Source: Hoylesella buccalis ATCC 35310 (lineage in GTDB: Bacteria > Bacteroidota > Bacteroidia > Bacteroidales > Bacteroidaceae). From it: DNA of 64,000 bases. The position numbers and the translations under genes are program-made. Shown piece after piece: positions 28,031 through 36,007 of this stretch. The notes below the pieces were generated by a model, which saw only the letters and a program-made list of their open reading frames with translations, did no database searches and had not been told where the DNA came from. The stretch's first letter is position 1, and each line of letters opens with the position of its first letter. The DNA lies in the NCBI RefSeq assembly GCF_000177075.1, contig NZ_ADEG01000090.1:1-64000 (forward strand), read 5' to 3'.

Positions 28031-28061
28031 TTGGATATTAATATTTTTTCTATTAATTTTG
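28031..28061 (+). promoter_or_regulatory. Promoter of the inositol-lipid operon
   Basis: TTG at 28031-28033 and TAATTTTG at 28054-28061, 20 bases apart, followed by CAC. The ATG at 28071 lies 9 bases after the box, so the leader is extremely short; a TTG start at 28059 would overlap the box and is rejected. Confidence 0.7.
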
Positions 28062-28070
28062 CACCTACTT

Positions 28071-28541
28071 ATGGAGCGTCCGCCGCTGTTAGCAGTTATT
28101 ATTGGCACCGGTTTCGGAAGCGGATTCTGGCCATGGGGGCCAGGAACTGCAGGTGCTTTTCTGGCCACAATCCTGTGGCTGGCAATGGCGGTCACATTCA
28201 GTCCCACCACCTTATTTTTCATCACATTTGCCCTCATCGTTTTATTTACTGCTTTCGGCACCTGGGCTGCCAACGAGTTGGAACCATTTTGGGGTGAAGA
28301 TCCCAAGCGAGTGGTCATTGACGAGATGATTGGTATGTGGATGCCGCTGCTGGCTGTACCTGTACAAAATGGCTGGTACATAGTAGCATCCTTCGTTCTC
28401 TTCAGATTCTTTGACATCATGAAGCCATTGGGTATTAGAACGTTGGACCGTCGTCACGGTGGTTTCTGGGTGATGGCAGACGACCTGTTGGCTGGCGTTT
28501 ATAGTCTCATTATCATCCTTTTCACACAATGGGCTATATAA
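28071..28541 (+). CDS. PgpA-like phosphatase, probable phosphatidylinositol-phosphate phosphatase
   Basis: 156 residues, membrane protein of the PgpA family. Motifs DPKRVVIDEMIGMW, FRFFDIMKPLGIR and MADDLLAG match the acidic catalytic sites of phosphatidylglycerophosphatase A. In Bacteroides thetaiotaomicron the gene in this position of the inositol-lipid cluster acts on phosphatidylinositol phosphate. The same order here (phosphatase, GtrA, CDP-alcohol transferase, PAP2 transferase) supports that role, though true PgpA activity is the alternative. Its end overlaps the GtrA gene by 13 bases. Confidence 0.85.
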   Translation: MERPPLLAVIIGTGFGSGFWPWGPGTAGAFLATILWLAMAVTFSPTTLFFITFALIVLFTAFGTWAANELEPFWGEDPKRVVIDEMIGMWMPLLAVPVQNGWYIVASFVLFRFFDIMKPLGIRTLDRRHGGFWVMADDLLAGVYSLIIILFTQWAI

Positions 28542-29029
28542 AAAATGCAGTCATCACCTTCGGCAAAGCGCAGATATCGGCTTGGATAGCATCATTCGTC
28601 GACTTTGCCGTCACCATCATCTTGGCGCAATTTGCTGAATTATGGTACGGCTATTCCACATTCATAGGCGCCCTCATGGGAGGAATCACCAACTGCATCA
28701 TCAATTACAAATGGGTGTTCCATCCCGACTCTATCAATAAGCGTCACGTAGCAGCACGGTATATGATAGTGTGGGCGGGAAGCATTTTGCTCAACACCTT
28801 TGGCACCCTTTCTCTAACAGAAGCGACAGGTGTAAGTTTCATCATCGTGAAAGCGGCTGTCGCCATCGCCGTTGCCGTATTGTGGAACTACCAAATGCAA
28901 CGACTGTTTGTGTTTAACGCAAAGCTAAGCCGACCTCTGAAGAAAATAATCAACAAGAAAAAAACAACGATAGAATTGCCGGAATCTACATCCTCCGAGG
29001 CGTTTATCCTACCTGACATAGAAAATTGA
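28529..29029 (+). CDS. GtrA family membrane protein
   Basis: 166 residues with four predicted membrane helices (about 15-35, 42-62, 82-102, 108-128) and a charged C-terminal tail. GtrA proteins are linked to moving lipid-linked sugars across the inner membrane. Embedded in the inositol-lipid operon, where the orthologous position also has a GtrA gene; a role in flipping or supporting the inositol lipid is inference. Overlaps both neighbours by a few bases. Confidence 0.85.
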   Translation: MGYIKNAVITFGKAQISAWIASFVDFAVTIILAQFAELWYGYSTFIGALMGGITNCIINYKWVFHPDSINKRHVAARYMIVWAGSILLNTFGTLSLTEATGVSFIIVKAAVAIAVAVLWNYQMQRLFVFNAKLSRPLKKIINKKKTTIELPESTSSEAFILPDIEN

Positions 29030-29031
29030 AC

Positions 29032-29673
29032 ATGATGAAATATAGAGACTATTTACAAAAACTCATTTATACCCTCATCAATCCCATCATCAAGGGAATG
29101 ATTAAGATGGGAATCACGCCCAACATGGTGACAACCATCGGTTTTGTCGGCAACGTCGTCGCCGCATTCCTCTTCATCCATGCCAGTCAACTCACGCCGA
29201 TATCCATGGGATTTTCATGGCTTGGCTGGGGAGGAGCCATTCTCCTTTTCTCCGGTTTGTTTGACATGATGGATGGCCAATTGGCGCGTTTGGGCAACAT
29301 GTCCACTACTTTTGGCGCATTCTGGGATAGCACTTTAGACCGCTACAGCGAACTCTTCTCGCTCTTCGGCATCACGCTTTACTTGATGACCGCTTCAGGA
29401 ATCTGGGCAGGTGTCATTACATTCCTGGCCCTGGTAGGTTCCATCATGGTGAGTTATGTGCGGGCCCGAGCCGAAGGTCTGGGCATTGAGTGCAAGGTGG
29501 GACTGATGCAACGTCCGGAGCGTGTCGTAGTGACGGCCTTGGCCGCCATCATCACCGGCATGACCAGCAACCTGTGGTGGCTCATCGGGGGCATGACGCT
29601 CATCGCTGTTTTGGCCAACATCACTGCTTTTTGGCGCGTGGCGCATTGTTACAAACAATTGAAAGACCGATAA
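29032..29673 (+). CDS. CDP-alcohol phosphatidyltransferase, probable phosphatidylinositol-phosphate synthase
   Basis: About 213 residues with several membrane helices. The family signature is complete: D-x2-DGxxAR-x8-G-x3-D-x3-D as [11 protein letters not shown]...GAFWDSTLD, with four metal-binding Asp. Such enzymes join CDP-diacylglycerol to an alcohol. By operon position the acceptor is predicted to be inositol phosphate. ATG at 29032 or 29035 is preferred to the TTG at 29026 that overlaps the GtrA stop. The next gene starts right after its TAA. Confidence 0.85.
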   Translation: MMKYRDYLQKLIYTLINPIIKGMIKMGITPNMVTTIGFVGNVVAAFLFIHASQLTPISMGFSWLGWGGAILLFSGLFDMMDGQLARLGNMSTTFGAFWDSTLDRYSELFSLFGITLYLMTASGIWAGVITFLALVGSIMVSYVRARAEGLGIECKVGLMQRPERVVVTALAAIITGMTSNLWWLIGGMTLIAVLANITAFWRVAHCYKQLKDR

Positions 29674-30504
29674 GTGTTCAGTATTTACATCATCTTGTTA
29701 TACATCGTGTTGGCAGCCTACAAGCCCACACGCAAATTGGCTTTGGCCTTAACCCCCTGGGCCTTGTTTGGTTGTACCTATGACGTGATGCGGCTTTACC
29801 CCAATTACATGGTCAACCCGATAGACATTCGTGACCTCTATGAGGCTGAGAAACAGCTTTTCGGCATCACGACAGCAGTCGGAACGCTCACGCCTAATGA
29901 GTTTTTCGCACAACACCACTGCACGGTAGCCGACCTTTTGGCTGGCTTTTTCTACCTCTGCTGGGTTCCTGTACCCATAGCGTTCAGTCTGTACCTTTAT
30001 CTTAAGGGCGACCGCAAGCATTATCTTCACTTTTCAACGGCATTCCTTTTCGTCAATCTCGTGGGATTTGCAGGCTACTACATCCATCCCGCTGCCCCAC
30101 CCTGGTATGTCATGCAATATGGATTCGAACCCCTGCTGCACACCAGTGGAAACGTTGCCGGACTGGGCAGGTTCGATGAACTCATCGGCATTCCCGTGTT
30201 CCAGTCGCTCTATGGCAAAAACGCCAACGTGTTTGCCGCCATTCCATCACTGCATGCGGCCTACATGCTTGTAACAACTATTTATGCCGTGATAAGCCGA
30301 CAGCGAAAAGCGGTCATTGCCTTATTTGCCATCATCTGCATGGGCATCTGGTGGACAGCCGTGTACACCAGTCATCACTACCTCATCGACGTTGTATTGG
30401 GAATCGCTACTTGCGTTGTAGCTGTCGTGGTTTTCGAATGCCTGCTGCTCAAGGTTCCCTCCATCAGAAATACCTTTAATGGCTACATTCGTCGCATATC
30501 GTAA
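29674..30504 (+). CDS. PAP2/Aur1-type transferase, probable inositol phosphoryl-ceramide synthase
   Basis: 276 residues, about six membrane helices. IHPAAPPWY (137-145), PSLHA (191-195, His194) and SHHYLIDVV (233-241, His235 and Asp239) are the three conserved motifs of Aur1-like PAP2 enzymes, which move a phospho-inositol head group from phosphatidylinositol onto ceramide. The GTG start directly follows the TAA of the upstream gene. Last gene of the operon; downstream is a repeat cluster, then a convergent regulator gene. Simple lipid phosphatase activity is the alternative. Confidence 0.85.
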   Translation: MFSIYIILLYIVLAAYKPTRKLALALTPWALFGCTYDVMRLYPNYMVNPIDIRDLYEAEKQLFGITTAVGTLTPNEFFAQHHCTVADLLAGFFYLCWVPVPIAFSLYLYLKGDRKHYLHFSTAFLFVNLVGFAGYYIHPAAPPWYVMQYGFEPLLHTSGNVAGLGRFDELIGIPVFQSLYGKNANVFAAIPSLHAAYMLVTTIYAVISRQRKAVIALFAIICMGIWWTAVYTSHHYLIDVVLGIATCVVAVVVFECLLLKVPSIRNTFNGYIRRIS

Positions 30505-30528
30505 AATAGAGACTTACTGGTCTGAAAA

Positions 30529-30612
30529 CAAAGTCATTGAGTTTGGCGTCCAAACACGTTGACTTTGCCTGCCAATCTCCATGCGTTTAGACACCAAAGT
30601 CATTGAGTTTGG
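30529..30612. repeat. Intergenic CTCATTGACTTT repeat cluster, locus 2
   Basis: ACAAAGTCATTGAGTTTGG at 30529-30546 and CCAAAGTCATTGAGTTTGG at 30594-30612 are inverted copies of the family; CAAACACGTTGACTTTGCC at 30551-30569 is a diverged forward copy. The first two units can form a hairpin with an internal loop. The cluster lies between two convergent genes. Confidence 0.8.
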
Positions 30613-30746
30613 TTAAGCGCCTCAATTCCTTGATAATTAGAGTAATACGATGATATCTATTCCTACCTTATTTCTGTCGTCGGTAGGAATTGTTTTCCAC
30701 AACAACATCCTGCAACTCTGCCGGAGCGATACGTCCCACAATCCTC

Positions 30747-31703
30747 TTATAAGTTCACGCTGCTGATGTCAACAAGGTTGGTGACAATAGCATAAATAGT
30801 AAGGCCCGCCGGCGAATGAATTTGCAGTTTTCTGGCTATGTTGCGTCGGTGCGTGATGACTGTGTTGATAGAAATGCACAGATGTTCGGCAATCTCTTTG
30901 TTCGTCATACCCTGTACCAAACTGATAACCACTTCTTTCTCCCTATCGCTTAACGCCTCTTGGTTTTGCGGTGTTTGATTGATCATGGATGAAATCTTTA
31001 CCGACACGTCATTTTTCCTTAACTGCCGCTCCAAATGACGGATGGCCGGTGTGAAGATTTCGTCCTCTACCAATGCGTGCTGCGAGAGCCATTGTTCACA
31101 ATTGTAGAGGTCGTAGAGGGTGGCCGTGAGCTGATTGTTTCTCAAACCATCAGAAGGTAAATACTTGATAATGATATTCTTGAGTTCTTTCAGTTTAAGG
31201 TCTGTCTGACCATGATGTTTTGAATAAGTTTCGATATCATAGCTCTCGTTGGCCTTGTTGTTCAGCAAATCATTAACGTAAGGAAACACGTTCTTCTCTT
31301 CATAGCGCATGTGGTTTCGAATGGTGTGCGCATATTCATCGTAAATCTTGATGATGAGCCGTGCCAGATTATCATTTTCATCGAGTGCACTCTCCAATTC
31401 TTTTCGGATAAAAGGCAGTTGAAAATCAAGATAATAAGCGTGGCTGGCACTTAGGTATTTGATCAAGGTAGGTATACACAATCGCTCTACATCCTCGGTG
31501 TCACGATACCCATTAATGGTGAGGTTGACGATGGCCAAAAAAGTATAGGTGTCCACATGTTCATCTTCACAAACCTCACGAACGGTTTTATCACCAAAAC
31601 CAAGGCTAATGCCAAACGACCCAAGACTTTGCAATATGCTATAATTGTCTGCGATGATAGAAATGAGCTTATCATCAGCCTCATACATCTTATGAACTTT
31701 CAT
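30747..31703 (-). CDS. Hemerythrin-domain LuxR-type transcription regulator
   Basis: 318 residues from the ATG at 31703. Order: ScdA_N-like helical region (about 8-65), hemerythrin HHE domain (about 80-225) with probable di-iron ligands His88, His131, Glu135, His163 or His164, His209 and Glu213, and a LuxR-type helix-turn-helix (about 250-310, LSDREKEVVISLVQGMTNKEIAEHL). HHE domains sense oxygen or nitric oxide, or repair iron-sulfur centres, so this is probably a redox or NO-responsive regulator. A promoter at 31735-31765 sits inside a longer alternative frame (to 31799), which settles the start. Confidence 0.85.
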   Translation of the reverse strand: MKVHKMYEADDKLISIIADNYSILQSLGSFGISLGFGDKTVREVCEDEHVDTYTFLAIVNLTINGYRDTEDVERLCIPTLIKYLSASHAYYLDFQLPFIRKELESALDENDNLARLIIKIYDEYAHTIRNHMRYEEKNVFPYVNDLLNNKANESYDIETYSKHHGQTDLKLKELKNIIIKYLPSDGLRNNQLTATLYDLYNCEQWLSQHALVEDEIFTPAIRHLERQLRKNDVSVKISSMINQTPQNQEALSDREKEVVISLVQGMTNKEIAEHLCISINTVITHRRNIARKLQIHSPAGLTIYAIVTNLVDISSVNL

Positions 31704-31734
31704 TGTATTACCCTCATGATTATGTATCAGTTTG

Positions 31735-31765
31735 CAAAAATATAAATTATTTACGAATGGCACAA
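31735..31765 (-). promoter_or_regulatory. Promoter of the hemerythrin-LuxR gene
   Basis: On the - strand: TTG (31763-31765) and TATTTTTG (31735-31742), 20 bases apart. The leader is about 25 bases to the ATG at 31703. Confidence 0.65.
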
Positions 31766-31770
31766 TCATA

Positions 31771-31840
31771 ATATTTAGGTATTTGATTGATGAATGCAAG
31801 AAAGAAGTACCTATTTCAGGGTTGTTTCATACCTAAATAT
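31771..31840. repeat. Inverted repeat ATATTTAGGTAT upstream of the regulator
   Basis: Perfect 12-base arms at 31771-31782 and 31829-31840 (ATACCTAAATAT), 46 bases apart. A partial third site (GTACCTATTT) lies near 31807-31816. The first arm lies 5 bases upstream of the -33 element, so it may be an operator, perhaps autoregulatory. Confidence 0.6.
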
Positions 31841-31957
31841 AATGAGCCATTCTGTCACCAATCTCCTTCATCAAAATGTAGCAGCAAGAAGAATTTAACA
31901 CCAACGGACGCAAGAAACAGTTATATGAAGCAACATTTGTTCGACGCATTCAAAGCA

Positions 31958-32006
31958 AAAGGTGTGCGCTAAGTCTTGACATACTCAAGGTTTAGCGTAC
32001 ACCTTT
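31958..32006 (-). terminator. Terminator of the DUF4301 gene
   Basis: A 15-bp stem (31958-31972 with 31992-32006, one G-U pair) around a 19-base loop that itself holds a small CTTGA/TCAAG hairpin. On - the stem ends in CACCTTT and is followed by TGCTTTG. It lies about 47 bases after the DUF4301 stop. Confidence 0.65.
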
Positions 32007-32052
32007 CCATGGGTGCAATCATTATTTTAAAATCAGCCGGCAGCGTGAAAGA

Positions 32053-33570
32053 TTAGGGTTGATGTTGCTCTCTCAACAAATCATTCACGGTTTTGACGGG
32101 GTTGAATGTGGACAATGGAACCTCTACGAATACCGTATTCCAATTGCTCATGGCTCCATTCCACAATCCAGGTAACTCTAATGCTTTCAACTCTTTACCA
32201 TCTTTACTTTTAGTAGAGATGAAACCAGTTTCCTTGTCTACGAAATCGGGCAAGTTGAATGGCTTTCCCTGATAATCTTTCAAAGCGCAAACCAGGTCTA
32301 CCGGATTGAAATGGGTTCCCTCATTGAACATTTTAACATATTCCTCATTGTTCTTGTCTATCTGACTGGACTCAAGGATTTGCGGACTGGTAGCGCCGTC
32401 TTTGCTATAAATAATGAAAGGACCTCCACCGGGTTCACCAATATTTCTAACCATCCCACACACACGCAAGGGGCGGTTAAGCTTTCCACGAAGATACGGG
32501 AAGAGCACCTCATCTTCCATGTGTTTCAATTTCTCATTGCGGCACATCAGGTCACGTTGTACAAATCGTATGATTTCCTCCAACTCCTCATGTGAGAATT
32601 TACCGCTTTCCAACAGGCGCAAGTATTTGAAACACTTTTCTTGTAGCTCAATCAACACCCCACCAATCACTTGTTTGTAGGTAACGGTATCGGTCTTCAA
32701 GCGATCTGGAACCACATTGTCGATGTTTTTAATGAAAACGACATCAGCATCAATGTCATTGAGGTTTTCGATTAAGGCACCATGACCTCCCGGCCTAAAA
32801 AGCAGGGTTCCGTCATTATTTCTGAATGGCGTATTATCCATGTTCGCTGCGATGGTGTCGGTGCTGGGCTTTTGTTCGGAGAACGACACATGGAATTGTA
32901 CCTTGTATCGCTTGGTGAATCTATCCACAACCTTTTCAACCCGCTGCTTGAACAGCTCCAAATGCTGGTGTGACACCGTGAAATGAATGTAAGAATCGCC
33001 ATGGCAGCTGGCATACAAAGCAGCTTCTACCAAATGTTCTTCCATGGGTGTACGTGGCGCATCGTCATATTCATGGAACAACAACAGACCCTTGGGCAGG
33101 TTGCCATAGTTGAGTCCTTTCGGCTCCAAAAGGTTCTCCACCACCGTTTTATATTGACCTTGGGCGATAAGCTTAGCAGCTTTTACCCCTTCGTTTTGCT
33201 CGCATACTTCTGTGAGTTCTTCGTAAAAAGCAAATTTCTTGAGGTTAGTGAAGAACTCTTTTTCGAAATCTGTCGTTGGAACCGTATAGTCGGCATGCAA
33301 AAACGCATAGAGATTTTTGAACATACGGCTGGCTGCACCCGAAGCAGGTACAAACTTTACGATGCGATGGTCGCCCTGTTTGTACTGATTCCACAACTCT
33401 ACGTAATGCTTTTTCATTACTTCGTCCAGCAAAACAATACCATACTCAACACTGGCTGCCGCCTTGATTGGAAGAAATGGGAAGCCGTTTTTAATGTCTT
33501 CCAACTGTTGATTGATTTGTTCTTCTGTAATACCTTTTTGAGAAATTTGTTGAAGATCTTGTTGTGTCAT
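32053..33570 (-). CDS. DUF4301 family protein, possible nucleotidyltransferase-like enzyme
   Basis: 505 residues, cytosolic, typical DUF4301 length. VPASGAASRMFK (74-85) resembles the nucleotide-binding loop of sugar-nucleotide pyrophosphorylases, and FRPGGHGALIENL (258-270) with IKNIDN (280-285) recalls the substrate loop and metal-binding NxDN of UDP-sugar pyrophosphorylases. A nucleotidyltransferase-like fold is therefore my inference; no reaction is established for the family as far as I know. It has its own promoter and terminator and diverges from the relA/spoT gene. Confidence 0.8.
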   Translation of the reverse strand: MTQQDLQQISQKGITEEQINQQLEDIKNGFPFLPIKAAASVEYGIVLLDEVMKKHYVELWNQYKQGDHRIVKFVPASGAASRMFKNLYAFLHADYTVPTTDFEKEFFTNLKKFAFYEELTEVCEQNEGVKAAKLIAQGQYKTVVENLLEPKGLNYGNLPKGLLLFHEYDDAPRTPMEEHLVEAALYASCHGDSYIHFTVSHQHLELFKQRVEKVVDRFTKRYKVQFHVSFSEQKPSTDTIAANMDNTPFRNNDGTLLFRPGGHGALIENLNDIDADVVFIKNIDNVVPDRLKTDTVTYKQVIGGVLIELQEKCFKYLRLLESGKFSHEELEEIIRFVQRDLMCRNEKLKHMEDEVLFPYLRGKLNRPLRVCGMVRNIGEPGGGPFIIYSKDGATSPQILESSQIDKNNEEYVKMFNEGTHFNPVDLVCALKDYQGKPFNLPDFVDKETGFISTKSKDGKELKALELPGLWNGAMSNWNTVFVEVPLSTFNPVKTVNDLLREQHQP

Positions 33571-33626
33571 ATTGAGTTCTTTATAAATTAGCGAAAGGAT
33601 ATAAGTATAAGTTTGCGTATTTGATA

Positions 33627-33634
33627 CAAAGATA
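33627..33634 (-). promoter_or_regulatory. Candidate -7 box for the DUF4301 gene
   Basis: TATCTTTG on the - strand, about 57 bases before the ATG, only 42 bases from the oppositely directed box at 33677-33684. Confidence 0.5.
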
Positions 33635-33676
33635 GTTACTTTTCATGAAATACACATTAGTTTACAATAAAAACAT

Positions 33677-33684
33677 TATCTTTG
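33677..33684 (+). promoter_or_regulatory. Candidate -7 box for the RelA/SpoT gene
   Basis: TATCTTTG followed by CATG, 23 bases before the ATG at 33708. A recognisable -33 TTG is missing. Confidence 0.5.
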
Positions 33685-33707
33685 CATGTATACTTTAAGG
33701 CAAATAG

Positions 33708-35915
33708 ATGGATACAAAGTTTGAATTCCTTGCGTCGGAAAAATCTGAATATATAGCCATATTCAAGCGCATCAAAGAAGCCATTGGCGATTCTTTTCAG
33801 GAAAACGATGAAGCAAACATCAAATCGCATTTGAAGACATCTCTGGAGAATGGCCTCATCACAAGAGATGCCTTTGGGTTGAACCCTGTGTTAAACTCGA
33901 TGCAGACAGCAGAAATTGCCGTCAACGAAATTGGCCTGAAAAGGGATGGCGTGGTTGCTATCTTGCTGTACCAAAGTGTGGTCAACGGTTACTTGGACAT
34001 CGATGACGTTAGCGCGAAATATGGTGAGGTAGTAGCACATATCATTCATGGCCTGGTAAGAATTAATGCACTGTATAGCAAGAACCCTGTGGTTGAAAGT
34101 GAGAATTTCAGGAATCTGCTGCTCACCTTTGCTGAGGATATGCGTGTCATCTTGATTATGATTGCTGACCGCGTGAACTTGATGCGCCATATCAGAGATG
34201 CTGAAAACGTGGAGGCAAAGCGACAGGTGAGTGAGGAGGCAAGCTATTTGTATGCTCCCTTAGCCCATAAATTGGGGCTTTATCAACTGAAGAGCGAGCT
34301 GGAAGACCTGAGTTTGAAATACCTTGAGCATGATGCTTATTACATGATTAAGGATAAGCTCAATGCGACGAAAAAGGCTCGTGACAGTTATATAGCGAGC
34401 TTCATCAATCCTATTCAGCAGAAGTTGGAAGATGCGGGCTTGAAATTTCAGATGAAGGGACGCACCAAGAGCATCCATTCTATCTGGCAAAAGATGAAGA
34501 AGCAGAAATGTAACTTCGAAGGTATCTATGATCTTTTTGCCATACGTATTATCTTGGATGCGCCTTTGGAGAAAGAAAAGATGCAATGTTGGCAGGTCTA
34601 CTCCATCATCACGGACATGTATCAGCCCAACCCAAAGCGATTGCGCGACTGGCTTTCGGTTCCAAAATCCAATGGATATGAGAGTTTGCACATCACCGTT
34701 TTAGGACCAGAGAACAAATGGGTTGAGGTACAGATACGTACTGAACGAATGGACGAGATTGCAGAGCGGGGTTTGGCTGCGCATTGGCGATATAAAGGCA
34801 TCAAGAGTCAGGGCAACATCGACGAATGGCTGGCCAGCATAAGAACAGCCTTGGAAGCAGGTGACGACTTGCAAGTAATGGATCAGTTCAAACTGGATCT
34901 ATACGAAGACGAGGTATATGTGTTCACACCAAAAGGTGAAATCAAGAAGTTCCCTAGCGGGGCTACGGTCTTGGACTTTGCCTATTACATCCACTCTGCC
35001 GTAGGTAGCAAATGTGTTGGCGCGCGCATCAACAATAAGAACGTTCCTATCAGAGAACAATTGAAATCGGGTGACACGGTTGAGATATTGACGCAAAGCA
35101 ACCAAAAACCAAACCAGAGTTGGCTGAAAATCGTCAAGACCAGCAAAGCGAAAGCCAAAATACGCCTGGCGTTGAAAGAAACTCAGGTGAAAGATGGGCT
35201 TTATGCCAAGGAATTACTGGAGCGGAGGTTCAAGAACAAGAAGGTGGAACTGGACGAAACCATCATGAATCACCTGGTGAAGAAGTTGGGATACAAGGAG
35301 ATATCTGACTTTTACAAGCAAATAGCTGATGAGAAACTTGATCCTAACAACATTATTGACAGGTATGTAGAACTGCGCGACAAAGAATTAAACGTCAACA
35401 CTCTGAAGGCTGTTCAACGTGCTGATGAGTTCAGTTTGGAGCATCCTGACGGACAAATGACCAGCCAATCTGACGTGTTGGTCATCGACAAGAACCTGAA
35501 GGGCATCGATTACACGTTGGCTCAATGCTGTCATCCTATCTACGGTGACGACGTCTTTGGGTTTGTAACGGTCAGTGGCGGCATCAAAATACATAGGAAA
35601 GACTGTCCTAACGCACCGGAAATGCGGAAAAGATTTGGGTATCGAATGGTCAAAGCCAGATGGAGCGGACAAAATGGGGCATTGTATACCATCGTACTGC
35701 GCATCATAGGGAATGACGATATCGGAATAGTGAACAACATTACCAGTATTCTATCTAAAGAAGAGAGAATTGTGATGCGTTCCATCAATATCGATTCAAA
35801 CGACGGATTGTTCAGTGGTAATCTTTCTGTTCAATTGGATGATGTGACGAAGCTGGATGCTTTGATCAAGAAATTACAAACGGTGAAAGGAGTAAAACAA
35901 GTGACCCGACTGTAA
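33708..35915 (+). CDS. RelA/SpoT (p)ppGpp synthetase with degenerate hydrolase domain
   Basis: 735 residues with the long RSH layout: HD-like region (about 50-200), synthetase (about 240-360), TGS (about 400-465) and C-terminal ACT (about 660-735). The synthetase core is intact (GRTKSIHSIWQKM, DLFAIRII, RLRDWLSVPKSNGYESLH, EVQIRT). In the HD domain the metal-binding His-Asp is replaced: LLHD becomes LLYQ (Tyr88-Gln89), the first His is absent around Asn63-Ser64, and ADRxHNM becomes ADRVNLM. It should therefore make but not hydrolyse (p)ppGpp, a RelA-like role in the stringent response. Confidence 0.9.
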   Translation: MDTKFEFLASEKSEYIAIFKRIKEAIGDSFQENDEANIKSHLKTSLENGLITRDAFGLNPVLNSMQTAEIAVNEIGLKRDGVVAILLYQSVVNGYLDIDDVSAKYGEVVAHIIHGLVRINALYSKNPVVESENFRNLLLTFAEDMRVILIMIADRVNLMRHIRDAENVEAKRQVSEEASYLYAPLAHKLGLYQLKSELEDLSLKYLEHDAYYMIKDKLNATKKARDSYIASFINPIQQKLEDAGLKFQMKGRTKSIHSIWQKMKKQKCNFEGIYDLFAIRIILDAPLEKEKMQCWQVYSIITDMYQPNPKRLRDWLSVPKSNGYESLHITVLGPENKWVEVQIRTERMDEIAERGLAAHWRYKGIKSQGNIDEWLASIRTALEAGDDLQVMDQFKLDLYEDEVYVFTPKGEIKKFPSGATVLDFAYYIHSAVGSKCVGARINNKNVPIREQLKSGDTVEILTQSNQKPNQSWLKIVKTSKAKAKIRLALKETQVKDGLYAKELLERRFKNKKVELDETIMNHLVKKLGYKEISDFYKQIADEKLDPNNIIDRYVELRDKELNVNTLKAVQRADEFSLEHPDGQMTSQSDVLVIDKNLKGIDYTLAQCCHPIYGDDVFGFVTVSGGIKIHRKDCPNAPEMRKRFGYRMVKARWSGQNGALYTIVLRIIGNDDIGIVNNITSILSKEERIVMRSINIDSNDGLFSGNLSVQLDDVTKLDALIKKLQTVKGVKQVTRL

Positions 35916-36007
35916 ATAAAGAATCTTTTTGCTCTCTCTTTTCATCCAGATACCAGCTAAGTATAATGATAAAAATCAGTATATTCGCATTGTCTTAGGC
36001 AGCAATT

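Noticed and set aside
30120-30131. GGATTCGAACCC, which looks like a tRNA T-arm read on the - strand
   Set aside because: It lies in the coding frame of the PAP2-type transferase (Gly-Phe-Glu-Pro) and no cloverleaf can be built around it.
31704-31799. Upstream extension of the hemerythrin-LuxR gene
   Set aside because: The extension contains the promoter of the gene itself, so translation must start at 31703.
31787-31972. 61-codon + strand frame downstream of the regulator promoter
   Set aside because: No promoter, no recognisable family, and it overlaps the inverted repeat and the DUF4301 terminator.
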